The notes below the pieces were generated by a model that was not told where the DNA came from, ran no database searches, and saw only the letters and a list, made by a program, of their open reading frames with translations. Shown here in pieces: positions 51,671 through 62,057 of a DNA stretch of 64,000 bases. Where the stretch lies: positions 186,001 through 250,000 of the forward strand of contig JBCDHW010000003.1 of assembly GCA_038749595.1 (NCBI GenBank). Direction: 5' to 3'. Numbering within the stretch: the first letter of the stretch is position 1; the number at the start of each line of letters is the position of its first letter. Both the position numbers and the translations under genes were made by a program. The stretch is from Parvularcula sp038749595 (GTDB taxonomy: Bacteria; Pseudomonadota; Alphaproteobacteria; Caulobacterales; Parvularculaceae).

Positions 51671-53725
51671 ATGCGGCTTGCGATGGTGGGAGCAGTTCTG
51701 GCGCTGGGGAGTTTAGCTTGGGCCTGGGATGGGCACGAGGACGCGCATCTCTTTGATGCGGCGACGGTGTTCGAGCTGGAATATGCGTCCGATCCGCAGA
51801 TTAGCCCTGACGGCAAGAGCATCGTTTATGTGCGCCGCGCGATGGACATCGAGAAGGATCGCGTGCGCGGGGCGCTGTGGTTGATTGATGTGGAAAGCGG
51901 GGTGCAACAGCCGTTGCTCTCGGGCGGAAGCATGGGCGGCGCACCCCGGTGGTCACCGGATGGCTCGCGCATCGCGTTCTTGTCGTCGCGCGATGGCGGC
52001 AAGCCGGACCTGAAGGTCCATGTGGTGGCGGCTGATCGGACCTACTCCCTCGGCCAGCTTCAGGAGGGGACGTCGGCGCCAGCATGGTCGCCAGACGGGA
52101 GCCAGCTGGCGTTCTCGATGCTGGTCCCCGAAGCGCTGCCAACCCTGGGCGCGCTTCCGCCGAAACCCGAAGGGGCGGAGTGGGCACCGGCGATCAAAGT
52201 CTATGACGAACTGGTCTACCGGGCCGATGGCCAGGGCTATCTCACCCCCGGCGATGCCCAAGTGTTCGTGGTCCCTGTGGAAGGCGGAACGCCGCGCCAG
52301 GTGACCGAGCTCCCCGGCGGTTTGGGGCAAGTGTCCTGGCTCGACGGTGAGAACCTGCTCGCCGTGGGAAATCCCGATAAAGACCGCGCCCTGCAAGCAT
52401 CGATTGCCCAGGTCTTCCGTGTGCCTCTCGATGGGTCCGCCCCTGTGGCGCTCACGGGTCGGGATGGGTCAGCGTTCGCTCCGAAAGCATCGCCTGACGG
52501 TAAGCAAGTCGCTTACCTCTTCCAACCCGACGGTGAGAAAACTTATCAGCAAACAGAGCTTATTGTGATGGATCGCGATGGCAGTGGCGCGCGGTCGTTG
52601 ACCGAGCGCTATGATCGCTCGCCAGGGAGCTTGTCGTGGCGTCCTGACGGCGCGGCGGTTCTCTCGCTCGTGGATGATCGCGGCGAAGTCCGGTTGGTGG
52701 AGTTCACCTTCGACGGTGAAGTTCGTACCCGGACGGACGTCGTCGGCAGCGAAGGTGTTGGGCGACCTTACTCGTCAGGCAGCTTTTCGGTCGCGAAGGA
52801 CGGAACATTGGCCTTCACCGCGAAAGCACGCAGCCGGCCGGCCGAAGTCGGCATGATCCCCGCTGGATCGCGGTCGAGTGACGCGGCGAAGGTTCTAACG
52901 GCTCTCAACGAAGATGCGCTCGGCCATCGCTCACTCGCCGAAGTGCTGAAGGTGCAGGTGCCGTCGTCGGTGGGAGACCATACGATCGATGCGTGGATCG
53001 CGCTTCCCCCAGGATTCGAAAGAAACGGTTCTGCGCCGCTGCTGCTTGAGATCCACGGTGGTCCGTATGCGATGTATGGTGACTTTTTCTCCGCTGAGGT
53101 CGAGCGGTATGCGGCCGAGGGTTATGTGACCGTGTGGACCAACCCTCGCGGCTCCACAGGTTACGGACGTGAGTTCGCACAGGAAATCGATCTCGCCTAT
53201 CCAGGCGAAGACTATGACGATTTGATCAGTGTCGTGAATTATCTGGTTGAGGAGAAGTTTGCTTCCAAGGACCGGTTGTTTGTGACCGGCGGCTCGGGCG
53301 GAGGTGTTTTGACGGCTTGGATTGTCGGCAACACGGACATGTTCGCAGCCGCGGCCTCGGTGAAGCCGGTGATCAATTGGACGTCCGAAACCCTATCGGC
53401 CGATCTGTCCGCCTACGCAGCGTTTGAGTGGCTGCGGGAAATGCCGTGGGAGAACCAGGAGCTTTATTGGTCGCTTTCGCCGCTGTCGCGGGTCGGTAAC
53501 GTCACCACGCCGACGCTGATGATGACCGGTGAGGAAGACTGGCGCACGCCCACCTGGGAGGCGGAGCAATTCTACACCGCGCTTAAACTGCAAAATGTTG
53601 ACACGATGATGGTCCGTGTACCTGGTGCCAGCCACTACATCTCTGCAAGGCCAAGCCACCTAATTGCAAAGACCGAGGCGATCATGGCGTGGTTCGAGAA
53701 ATATGATCCGGAAAAGGACGATTAA
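51671..53725 (+). CDS. secreted S9-family prolyl oligopeptidase (acylaminoacyl/dipeptidyl peptidase-like)
   Basis: A 684-residue serine peptidase with a signal peptide (cleavage near AWAWDG). The N-terminal half is a beta-propeller of WD40-like TolB repeats (QISPDGKSIVYVRR, RWSPDGSRIAFLSS, AWSPDGSQLAFSM and so on). The C-terminal alpha/beta-hydrolase domain carries Ser542 in TGGSGGGVLTAW, Asp in GEEDWRTP and His in GASHYIS; HGGP is the oxyanion motif. It should cleave short peptides outside the cytoplasm, feeding the POT importer. Its stop overlaps the convergent gene stop in TTAA. Confidence 0.93.
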   Translation: MRLAMVGAVLALGSLAWAWDGHEDAHLFDAATVFELEYASDPQISPDGKSIVYVRRAMDIEKDRVRGALWLIDVESGVQQPLLSGGSMGGAPRWSPDGSRIAFLSSRDGGKPDLKVHVVAADRTYSLGQLQEGTSAPAWSPDGSQLAFSMLVPEALPTLGALPPKPEGAEWAPAIKVYDELVYRADGQGYLTPGDAQVFVVPVEGGTPRQVTELPGGLGQVSWLDGENLLAVGNPDKDRALQASIAQVFRVPLDGSAPVALTGRDGSAFAPKASPDGKQVAYLFQPDGEKTYQQTELIVMDRDGSGARSLTERYDRSPGSLSWRPDGAAVLSLVDDRGEVRLVEFTFDGEVRTRTDVVGSEGVGRPYSSGSFSVAKDGTLAFTAKARSRPAEVGMIPAGSRSSDAAKVLTALNEDALGHRSLAEVLKVQVPSSVGDHTIDAWIALPPGFERNGSAPLLLEIHGGPYAMYGDFFSAEVERYAAEGYVTVWTNPRGSTGYGREFAQEIDLAYPGEDYDDLISVVNYLVEEKFASKDRLFVTGGSGGGVLTAWIVGNTDMFAAAASVKPVINWTSETLSADLSAYAAFEWLREMPWENQELYWSLSPLSRVGNVTTPTLMMTGEEDWRTPTWEAEQFYTALKLQNVDTMMVRVPGASHYISARPSHLIAKTEAIMAWFEKYDPEKDD

Positions 53726-54531
53726 GCGGCGCCAGCGATCCGCAACGTGATCTCAGGGCCCAGCGGTGATTTTCCGATCAAACCGAACAGCGCGAGGGTC
53801 CCGTAGATCAGTCCGAGGCCGAAGATGGTGACGGGGCGGAAACGCCTCGTCATCACGAAGTCATAGATGGCCACCAGACTGGGTAGGCCGAACGCCATGG
53901 CAATCCCGAGGAGTTCGGACGTGACGCCTGCTGGACCGAACAGCGTATTGAGCCGGCTTGCGGCGGGAATGACCACGGCGATCGCGGCGAGGGTCATCAG
54001 CCTACGGTGTGTTTCTATCCTCCTACGGAACAGAACGCCGAGCGAGAACAGCAAGGTGAACTGAATCAGCATCGCTGTGTTTCCGTGCACGACCATGGTG
54101 ATGTGCGGAAGATCGGCCATGAAGTCGTAGCCAGGCACATCGGCATTGAAGCGGCGCATCGGGAACCCGTACGTGGTCGGAATAATTGTCCCGACGATCG
54201 CGCATGCGAGGGCGATGCTGCTCGCGCCCAGCCACCTGTGTAGGCGGACGAAGCCTCCCGAAACGAGGAACGTCTGGGCGAGGTAGACCACGAACCAGAG
54301 GGTCATCACCCCGCCATGGACCAAAACGATCGGCGCCACTGGGAAATTGGCGAACGCAGGCCGCGCGAAGAACGATTTTCCAAACCCTAAGACAACGATC
54401 AGCAGCAAAAGGACGCTGACCCCGCGGAAGAAGCGGGGATTGCCGCGCTCCGCCGCAGCGAGACGGTCGGCCAGCGCTAGGGCGCGATCGCGGAGCGGTG
54501 CAAGCTGTTGAAGAACCTGGGCGGTCGTCAT
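53722..54531 (-). CDS. multi-pass membrane protein of unknown function
   Basis: A 269-residue protein with about seven membrane helices. LVHGGVMTLWFVVYLAQTFLV, then VRLHRWLGASSIALA and THRRLMTLAAIAVVIPAASR place single His residues at helix ends, a pattern common in caulobacter and sphingomonad proteins annotated as hypothetical (DUF2306-like, possibly heme- or quinone-binding). The first 35 residues are amphipathic and soluble. No assigned function. Confidence 0.68.
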   Translation of the reverse strand: MTTAQVLQQLAPLRDRALALADRLAAAERGNPRFFRGVSVLLLLIVVLGFGKSFFARPAFANFPVAPIVLVHGGVMTLWFVVYLAQTFLVSGGFVRLHRWLGASSIALACAIVGTIIPTTYGFPMRRFNADVPGYDFMADLPHITMVVHGNTAMLIQFTLLFSLGVLFRRRIETHRRLMTLAAIAVVIPAASRLNTLFGPAGVTSELLGIAMAFGLPSLVAIYDFVMTRRFRPVTIFGLGLIYGTLALFGLIGKSPLGPEITLRIAGAA

Positions 54532-54571
54532 GCCCTCTTATGGAAGCAACGTGCCGCCGCGGCGCCCGGGT

Positions 54572-55939
54572 TCATTGACGCAGCGGTGCCTCGTCGACGG
54601 GCGCGGGCGCTGCCTCATCCTCGGCAGGGCGGTAAACGATCGGTCCGTCAACGGTGAGTGTTGGTTCGCCGGTCACGATGAAGTCTCGGATTAGGCCGTA
54701 GTATCCTTCGGCAACGCGCGTGGTTGTCCGATCGCCGGTTTCGTCCTCGGTGAACTCAACGATCCCGTGGTCGGTATTCGGGAACATCACGACGTCGAGT
54801 TCGGTGTTGGTTTTCTGAATGTCCCGGAGGATGGCCAGCGTCGTGGCGCTGGGCGCGGCGCGGTCTTTTTCCGCGAGGATCCAAAGCTGCGGCATGCTTA
54901 GGCCTTCGAGCACGGGCCGCGGCTCATATTCCCAGGATGTGCCAACGTCGAGGAAAGGGCCAACAATCCGTAAGCCGATGTTCGGTGTCCGCAGGAACTG
55001 GCCGGAGAACTCGCCCTCGACGTCGTCGTACCAGACTTCATCTTTGTACTTCTTTCGAACGGCCGAAAGTTCTTTGAAGCCGTCTTTGAAACCCGACGCG
55101 ATCACTTTGCCGGTGGCTTCGGTGATTTCTCGAGACTTTTCAATCACATCTTCGTCATAGCCTTTCTCGCGAAGACCGTTGCGTACTTCCTGGGGGTCTT
55201 CGGCGAGAGGGCCAACGGCCATGCCGTATGCTGCGATCACGAACGCGGCGCCATCCATCGACGCGGCGTACGGAGCAACCCATCCGCCTTGACTGCCGCC
55301 AAGATAGCCAATGTCGATGTCACGCCCGTAGAGGCGCCGGGCTTCCTGGCGAGCACGGACGGCATCACCAGCGAGGATGTCGAAGTCCTGGGTGTATTTG
55401 CCTTCGGAAAGCCCGGTTCCGCGTTTGTCGTAGGCGAAAACGCCGATCCCATACGCGGGCATCAACGTCTGCAGACGGCCGAACACACGCCCGGACCAGC
55501 GCTCCGATCCGTGTACGGATACAAGAATCGCACGTACTGGCCCGTCGGCGGGGAGGACGAGGCGGCCAGCGCGTTTTCCATCAACACCGTCAAACACCGT
55601 TTCGGTGACCGTATACGGAATGCGGGTGCCCTTGGTCTCAACGTTTTCGTCGATGAAAGTGATCGCCGGGTCATCGCAGTCGCCCAGCGCGAGGGAAGGC
55701 TTTTCGGGATCGGGGTCCCGCCAAAAGCCGCTTTCGTCACGCTGGACGATCTCTGTGACACCTGAGACGAACTGGTAGCGCACTTCGCCGGGGTCGAGGG
55801 GGACGATGCCCATGACCCGCCCATCCTCGAGGCGATACCCCCCGCCGTGGCAAGCTGTGTCAGCTGGTGGGAGCGGTTCGCGGCCGCCGCACGCCGCTAG
55901 CAATCCCGCCGCCGCGGCGAGTAGGCAAACATTTCTCAT
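54572..55939 (-). CDS. large alpha/beta-hydrolase lipoprotein
   Basis: A 455-residue lipoprotein (AGLLAACGG lipobox) with an alpha/beta-hydrolase fold: VSVHGSERWSG oxyanion region, nucleophile elbow GYLGGSQGGWVAPYAA, and a closing NTDHGIVEF His. A cap of about 120 residues follows the nucleophile. The C-terminal tail is Pro/Glu-rich (EDEAAPAPVDEAPLRQ). The GGSQGG elbow and long cap resemble dipeptidyl-peptidase or Est-like hydrolases acting on peptide or ester substrates at the cell surface. Exact substrate unknown. Confidence 0.8.
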   Translation of the reverse strand: MRNVCLLAAAAGLLAACGGREPLPPADTACHGGGYRLEDGRVMGIVPLDPGEVRYQFVSGVTEIVQRDESGFWRDPDPEKPSLALGDCDDPAITFIDENVETKGTRIPYTVTETVFDGVDGKRAGRLVLPADGPVRAILVSVHGSERWSGRVFGRLQTLMPAYGIGVFAYDKRGTGLSEGKYTQDFDILAGDAVRARQEARRLYGRDIDIGYLGGSQGGWVAPYAASMDGAAFVIAAYGMAVGPLAEDPQEVRNGLREKGYDEDVIEKSREITEATGKVIASGFKDGFKELSAVRKKYKDEVWYDDVEGEFSGQFLRTPNIGLRIVGPFLDVGTSWEYEPRPVLEGLSMPQLWILAEKDRAAPSATTLAILRDIQKTNTELDVVMFPNTDHGIVEFTEDETGDRTTTRVAEGYYGLIRDFIVTGEPTLTVDGPIVYRPAEDEAAPAPVDEAPLRQ

Positions 55940-56001
55940 GACCCAAACCCCTGTCTCTCACGGAAGACAGGTAGGCATCGGCACCGCCGGGCGCCACTGC
56001 T

Positions 56002-56322
56002 TTAGCGGTCGGCCCTCTTGGTTTGGGCAGGCGCGTGGAAGGCATCATGGCCAAGCACGACTTCGGAGGCGCCGTGATAGGCCTCTAGGCCGCGAAAGCC
56101 GCTGTATCGATAGGAAACGGGGATCACCAGGAGGCGCTGGCGGGCGTCGGGCACCGGGATGTTCTTGTGACCGACATCAAAGGACCGCTCGGCCGAAATT
56201 TCGTAGACCGGAAGCGGTGTCGGTTTGTCGGCCAGGGCTGCTGCGATGGGGATCCCGCCCTCGGCGTTGGGGCCGCTGAGAACGCTTGCCGCTGCCAGCG
56301 CAATCGTCGTCATTGAGAGCAT
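56002..56322 (-). CDS. small secreted hypothetical protein
   Basis: A 106-residue protein with a signal peptide (MTTIALAAASVLSG from the second Met). The mature part, with YEISAERSFDVGHKNIPVPD and VIPVSYRYSGFRGLEAYHG, has no recognised domain. It may start at 56322 or at Met4. It is preceded by AGGAGG and sits alone between the hydrolase lipoprotein and hppA. The 270 bp between it and hppA (divergent) contain AT-rich promoter-like sequence but no other gene. Confidence 0.6.
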   Translation of the reverse strand: MLSMTTIALAAASVLSGPNAEGGIPIAAALADKPTPLPVYEISAERSFDVGHKNIPVPDARQRLLVIPVSYRYSGFRGLEAYHGASEVVLGHDAFHAPAQTKRADR

Positions 56323-56593
56323 GGTCTGACCTCCTTCGATCTCCTCGTTCCGCTTTCGGCGTAATTGGATAATCAGAATCTAAACCGCAAGCTGCATAGC
56401 AAAATCCTATCACTCGGAGGACGCGTACACCCTGGCGCGGGCGACCGGGTCGTCGAGCGGGGCTGGCCTTTACGCTTCGGGGGGACGATTGCAGTCACCG
56501 CACGTTGATTTCGACGCGGTTCGCTGTAGACGCGGTGCAAAAAGCCGCAGAGCGTCGTGCTCCGGTCTAGTTCAGTGCGTGAGGGGAGTTCCC

Positions 56594-58777
<2,184 letters not shown>

Positions 58778-58786
58778 GGGCCAATC

Positions 58787-59488
58787 ATGCGCGTGGACGC
58801 CGTCCTGTTTGATTGCGACGGCGTCCTGGTCGACAGCGAGATTGTCGGCCTTGAAGACAGCGCAGAGTTTTTAAGGTCTCAGGGCTTTTCATGGAGCCCT
58901 GAGGACCTGATCCGCAAATTCACCGGAAAACGTGACGACCTGTTTCGCGACGAGCTCCTCGCCGCCTACGCCGGCGTTCTCGGAAGACGTCCATCGGACG
59001 ACGAGGGAGCGGCTCTCGTGGAAGGGCTGATCGCGACGCGGCGTGCAAAACGCCACACTATGCAGACGGTGCCAGGCGCCTCAGCGACGGTTGCGCAGGT
59101 TAAGGCACTGGGGCTGCCACTCGCCGTCGCTTCGTCCTCGCGCCAAGTGCATCTGGATAGCAAGATCGATCGCTATGATCTCCGCCAATTCGTAGGCGAA
59201 CATGCCTATTCCGCCGAGAAGGTCACACACGGCAAACCAGCTCCCGACATCTTCCTCTACGCCGCCGAGCGAATCAGTGCTGCTCCTGAACACTGTCTTG
59301 TGATTGAGGACAGTCCTTTCGGCGTTGAAGCTGGTGTCGCAGCCGGAATGCAGGTTTGGGGCTTCACCGGAGGAGGCCATTGCTTAGAACGCCATGAAAA
59401 CTGGCTTCTAGAAGCTGGTGCGTTAAGAATTCACGCTTCCCATGACGCGCTGCAAAAAGGACTCGCAAGCGTTACTCATAAACGCTGA
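58787..59488 (+). CDS. HAD-IA phosphatase (phosphoglycolate/sugar-phosphate phosphatase-like)
   Basis: A 233-residue HAD-IA hydrolase with all motifs: AVLFDCDGVLVDSE (5-18, nucleophile and acid Asp), VASSSRQ (motif II Ser), HGKPAPDIF (Lys) and CLVIEDSPFGVEAGVAAGM (acidic pair). The C1 cap is helical, as in CbbY/beta-phosphoglucomutase relatives. It is closely spaced behind hppA and probably co-transcribed. The substrate may be a sugar phosphate or phosphoglycolate. It contrasts with the other HAD in this window, which has lost motif I. Confidence 0.9.
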   Translation: MRVDAVLFDCDGVLVDSEIVGLEDSAEFLRSQGFSWSPEDLIRKFTGKRDDLFRDELLAAYAGVLGRRPSDDEGAALVEGLIATRRAKRHTMQTVPGASATVAQVKALGLPLAVASSSRQVHLDSKIDRYDLRQFVGEHAYSAEKVTHGKPAPDIFLYAAERISAAPEHCLVIEDSPFGVEAGVAAGMQVWGFTGGGHCLERHENWLLEAGALRIHASHDALQKGLASVTHKR

Positions 59489-59500
59489 AAGAAAAAGCCA

Positions 59501-59529
59501 CTTTACCGCTGTCATGAACTTGCTATATT
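59501..59529 (+). promoter_or_regulatory. candidate promoter of a small RNA
   Basis: CTTTAC at 59501-59506 matches five of six bases of alphaproteobacterial CTTGAC, and TATATT at 59524-59529 is a good -10, with 17 bp between. It lies just after the HAD stop. The start would be about 59535-59537, immediately before a stable hairpin. Confidence 0.5.
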
Positions 59530-59535
59530 CAAGTC

Positions 59536-59643
59536 ATGGCAGCGCTTCCCCCACCCACCATCGCTGCCGGTTTTCGGGCGTCTCATTCGCTCTGAGAACA
59601 TGCGGCGGTGCCGATCCCCCACGGCACCGCCGCTTTTATTTTC
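59536..59643 (+). ncRNA. candidate small RNA with C-rich loops
   Basis: The predicted transcript is about 105 nt. It opens with a hairpin, stem GGCAGCG (59538-59544) and CGCTGCC (59562-59568), whose 17-base loop contains CCCCCACCCACC. A single-stranded middle follows, and it ends at a strong terminator hairpin whose loop is again C-rich (ATCCCCCA). Such paired C-rich loops are the hallmark of small RNAs that bind G-rich ribosome sites (for example the CcsR/alpha-r14 type). A promoter is placed correctly in front. Alternatively the hairpins only close the hppA-HAD transcript. Confidence 0.45.
59602..59643 (+). terminator. strong rho-independent terminator
   Basis: A perfect 12-bp GC-rich stem, GCGGCGGTGCCG (59602-59613) and CGGCACCGCCGC (59622-59633), with an 8-base loop is followed by TTTTATTTT. 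It ends rightward transcription. On the other strand there is no T-run after the stem, so it does not serve mmcB. Confidence 0.9.
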
Positions 59644-59661
59644 AGCATATTTTACAAGAGA

Positions 59662-60069
59662 CTAGTCGCTAACCGTAGCGATCGAGCGGAAAGCTGCGTG
59701 GCGCGCGATGCGGATCAAAACCGCTTTCCGACGCGCCCCGGACAATTGTGACAGTTCTGATTCGCGAATCACTCCGCCTCCGAAAGCATCCGCGACAATC
59801 ACGCCTTCCGAGGGGGGTAAAAGCGATTGGGGAAAACTGTCGGCAACTGCGAAGTAAAACCGGTCGCAATAGTCTTTGTACTCTGGCCACTTCTGGTCGA
59901 CATCAAAGTCAGCCTTACAAGACTTCACCTCGACCATAATGATTTCGCCTTTCGGTGAAATGGCGGCAATATCGGCCCGTCGTCCATTGGCGAGGGTCAA
60001 TTCCAGGACGGGTGCATAACCCCAGTCGATCAGTAAGCGCGCGGCGCCCCGGGTGACCGCCGCAGTCAC
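59662..60069 (-). CDS. mmcB: MmcB-family DNA repair protein
   Basis: A protein of 135 residues from GTG 60069, of the PD-(D/E)XK-like MmcB family known in Caulobacter as an SOS-induced repair factor. RRADIAAISPKGEIIMVEVK contains the nuclease-type D-E-K residues, followed by SCKADFDVDQKWPEYKDYCD. Family members usually begin RPDxTAxVxRGxxRLL; here codons for that RPD lie just upstream of GTG 60069 in frame, so translation may start earlier at a non-ATG codon near the ferredoxin stop. No LexA box was recognised. Confidence 0.82.
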   Translation of the reverse strand: MTAAVTRGAARLLIDWGYAPVLELTLANGRRADIAAISPKGEIIMVEVKSCKADFDVDQKWPEYKDYCDRFYFAVADSFPQSLLPPSEGVIVADAFGGGVIRESELSQLSGARRKAVLIRIARHAAFRSIATVSD

Positions 60070-60107
60070 GTCGGGCCGCGGGTCACATCCTGGCGTCTCG
60101 TGGTCGC

Positions 60108-60434
60108 TCAGCCCTGGAACTCCGGCATCGAGACCTTCATGCCGTTCAGTTTGTCCGTAATGCCAATCTGGCAGGCAAGGCGTGAGCGGTCGTCCCGTTC
60201 CGAAGCGAAGTCGAGCATCGACTCTTCCATTGGCGACGGGCTGCCGGTTTCCGCGCTGAAAGCCGGATCAATATAGACGTGGCACGTCGCGCATGCGCAC
60301 GCTCCGCCACAATCGCCATCTATCCCGGGGATACCGTTCTTGACGGCCACTTCCATGATGGTCAGGCCAGGATCGGCCTCAACTTCATGTTCGGTACCGT
60401 CGTGTTCGATATAGGTAAGAGTGACCACAGGCAT
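60108..60434 (-). CDS. 2Fe-2S ferredoxin (adrenodoxin/ISC type)
   Basis: A 108-residue vertebrate-type ferredoxin. The cluster cysteines are in DGDCGGACACATCHVY (first three) and RLACQI (fourth), as in FdxB/ferredoxin VI. It passes electrons in Fe-S assembly or to P450s. ATG 60434 gives the standard N-terminus MPVVTLTYIEHDG; AAAGGA sits right against it, so GTG two codons later is an alternative start. The mmcB gene follows on the same strand 38 bp downstream. Divergent from tsaE. Confidence 0.92.
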   Translation of the reverse strand: MPVVTLTYIEHDGTEHEVEADPGLTIMEVAVKNGIPGIDGDCGGACACATCHVYIDPAFSAETGSPSPMEESMLDFASERDDRSRLACQIGITDKLNGMKVSMPEFQG

Positions 60435-60510
60435 TCCTTTGTGCGGGCGAAGCGCCATAGCGCGCTGAAACGACGGTTCCAAGACGGCGAACGCCAGAAA
60501 AGGGCGCGAC

Positions 60511-60981
60511 ATGCTCACGCTGACGGCGAAATCGGAAGACGAAACGGCCAAGATTGGGGCAACCCTGGCGGATACGTTAGGCGCCGGTGATGTGCTCCTC
60601 CTCTCGGGTGAACTGGGCGCGGGGAAGACAACCCTGGCGCGCGCGTTGATCCGCCGGCGCGCAGGTGCACCCATCGACGTGCCGAGCCCGACATTCGCCT
60701 TGGTCGAGCCCTACGCCTTTGATGTTCCTCTCGTGCACGTTGATCTCTATCGCTTGGAAGGCCCGGAGCAAATTGTGGAGCTCGGCTTGGACGACGCATT
60801 GGAGGTCGGCATCACCATCGTTGAGTGGCCCGAAAGGGCATCCAGCTTCTTTACCGGTCCTCGGTTAGACATCGCCATTGGCCACAGAAGGGGAGAGGGG
60901 CGCGTGATCACACTGACACCGCACGGCGAGAGCTGGCTTCGCCGGATTGAGGCCTTGGCCTCCGGGCCCTTGGCGCTGTGA
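60511..60981 (+). CDS. tsaE: tRNA threonylcarbamoyladenosine biosynthesis ATPase TsaE
   Basis: A 156-residue P-loop ATPase needed with TsaB and TsaD for t6A37 in ANN-decoding tRNAs. The Walker A GELGAGKTTLARALIR (33-48), VPSPTFALVEPY switch and HVDLYRLEGPEQI with catalytic Asp/Tyr, then IVEWPER, are all in order. It heads the block tsaE-amgK-murU-addB, which is conserved in many alphaproteobacteria. Its TGA overlaps the amgK GTG. Confidence 0.95.
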   Translation: MLTLTAKSEDETAKIGATLADTLGAGDVLLLSGELGAGKTTLARALIRRRAGAPIDVPSPTFALVEPYAFDVPLVHVDLYRLEGPEQIVELGLDDALEVGITIVEWPERASSFFTGPRLDIAIGHRRGEGRVITLTPHGESWLRRIEALASGPLAL

Positions 60982-62057
60982 GCGCGCTTTCTCAGGGCGT
61001 GGCGCTTGAGGGGCGCGGAGCGGAACGGAAGCGTTTCGTGTCCGCCAGCCCGTTCGCCGGCGCAGCGATCATCCGGCTGGGGTCCGACGCATCGATCCGC
61101 CAGTACTTTCGGCTTGATGGCGGTCCGCGGCCCGCGTTGCTGATGGATGCACCGGATGCGGCGACGGCGCCGCCCTGTCCCCCTGGTGCGGATCCTGCCG
61201 AACGCGAGCGGCTCGGCTACGGCGCATTGGTCCGCGGTTCGGGGAGCTCGTTGATCGCTTACGAAGCCGCGGCGCGCATGTTGGCTGCCCGCGGGGTGCG
61301 GGTGCCGGAAGTCCTCCGCTCGGATGTCCGCGGCGGCTTTGCGATTATCGAAGACCTCGGCGCGGCTCGGGTCGCGGACGTGGCCCACGACCCCGCCATT
61401 GAGACCCGCCTTTATCAGCAGGCGGCTGACCTTCTCGATGTCTTGCGTTCCGAACCCGCAGCGCCGGGCGAAGCGTTTGGCTGGGCGTTCCAAACCTACG
61501 ATGCGTTGGCGTACCGGACCGAAGCGGCGTTGCTGGCGCAATGGTACTTCCCCAAGATCCTCCACCGTACACTGACTGAGCAAGAGGTTGTCGAGCTGGA
61601 TCACGCGTGGGCCGAAACGTTTGACCTGCTCTCGGCGCCAAACGCACTTGTGCACCGTGATTTTCATGCCGACAACCTGATGGTCGTTGGCGACGGTATC
61701 GGGGTCCTCGACTTTCAGGATTTGATGATTGGTCAGCCCGCGTACGATTGGGCGTCACTGATTGAAGATGCCCGGCGCGATGTCTCGATTGATCTGCGCA
61801 CGGCGCTTTACCAGCGCGGTGTGGCGAGGGCGGCGAATGCTGAAGCGTTTGAGCGCGACTATGCGATCCTCGCAGCGCAGAGGAACGCAAAAATCCTCGG
61901 GCTTTTCGCCCGCCTCGCGGCGCGCGACGGGAAAGAGCGCTACCTCGATCTGATCCCGCGGGTTCTTGATTTCTTCCGTGAGGATCTTGAGCGCCCCGCA
62001 CTGGCGCGCGTGCAGCGTTTGCTGCAGCACCTGGCACCCGAGGTGTTCGTTCGATGA
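60978..62057 (+). CDS. amgK: N-acetylmuramate/N-acetylglucosamine anomeric kinase AmgK
   Basis: A 359-residue APH-fold kinase. Nucleotide loop IIRLGSDASIRQYFRL, catalytic LVHRDFHADNLMV (HxDxxxxN) and metal-binding VLDFQDLMIGQPAYDWASL define it. AmgK phosphorylates MurNAc or GlcNAc at C1 so that recycled murein sugars re-enter UDP-MurNAc synthesis, by-passing fosfomycin-sensitive MurA. GTG start overlaps the tsaE stop (GTGA) and its stop overlaps the murU ATG, exactly the coupling seen in Pseudomonas and Caulobacter relatives. An N-terminal extension of about 20 residues precedes the kinase fold. Confidence 0.9.
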   Translation: MSALSQGVALEGRGAERKRFVSASPFAGAAIIRLGSDASIRQYFRLDGGPRPALLMDAPDAATAPPCPPGADPAERERLGYGALVRGSGSSLIAYEAAARMLAARGVRVPEVLRSDVRGGFAIIEDLGAARVADVAHDPAIETRLYQQAADLLDVLRSEPAAPGEAFGWAFQTYDALAYRTEAALLAQWYFPKILHRTLTEQEVVELDHAWAETFDLLSAPNALVHRDFHADNLMVVGDGIGVLDFQDLMIGQPAYDWASLIEDARRDVSIDLRTALYQRGVARAANAEAFERDYAILAAQRNAKILGLFARLAARDGKERYLDLIPRVLDFFREDLERPALARVQRLLQHLAPEVFVR

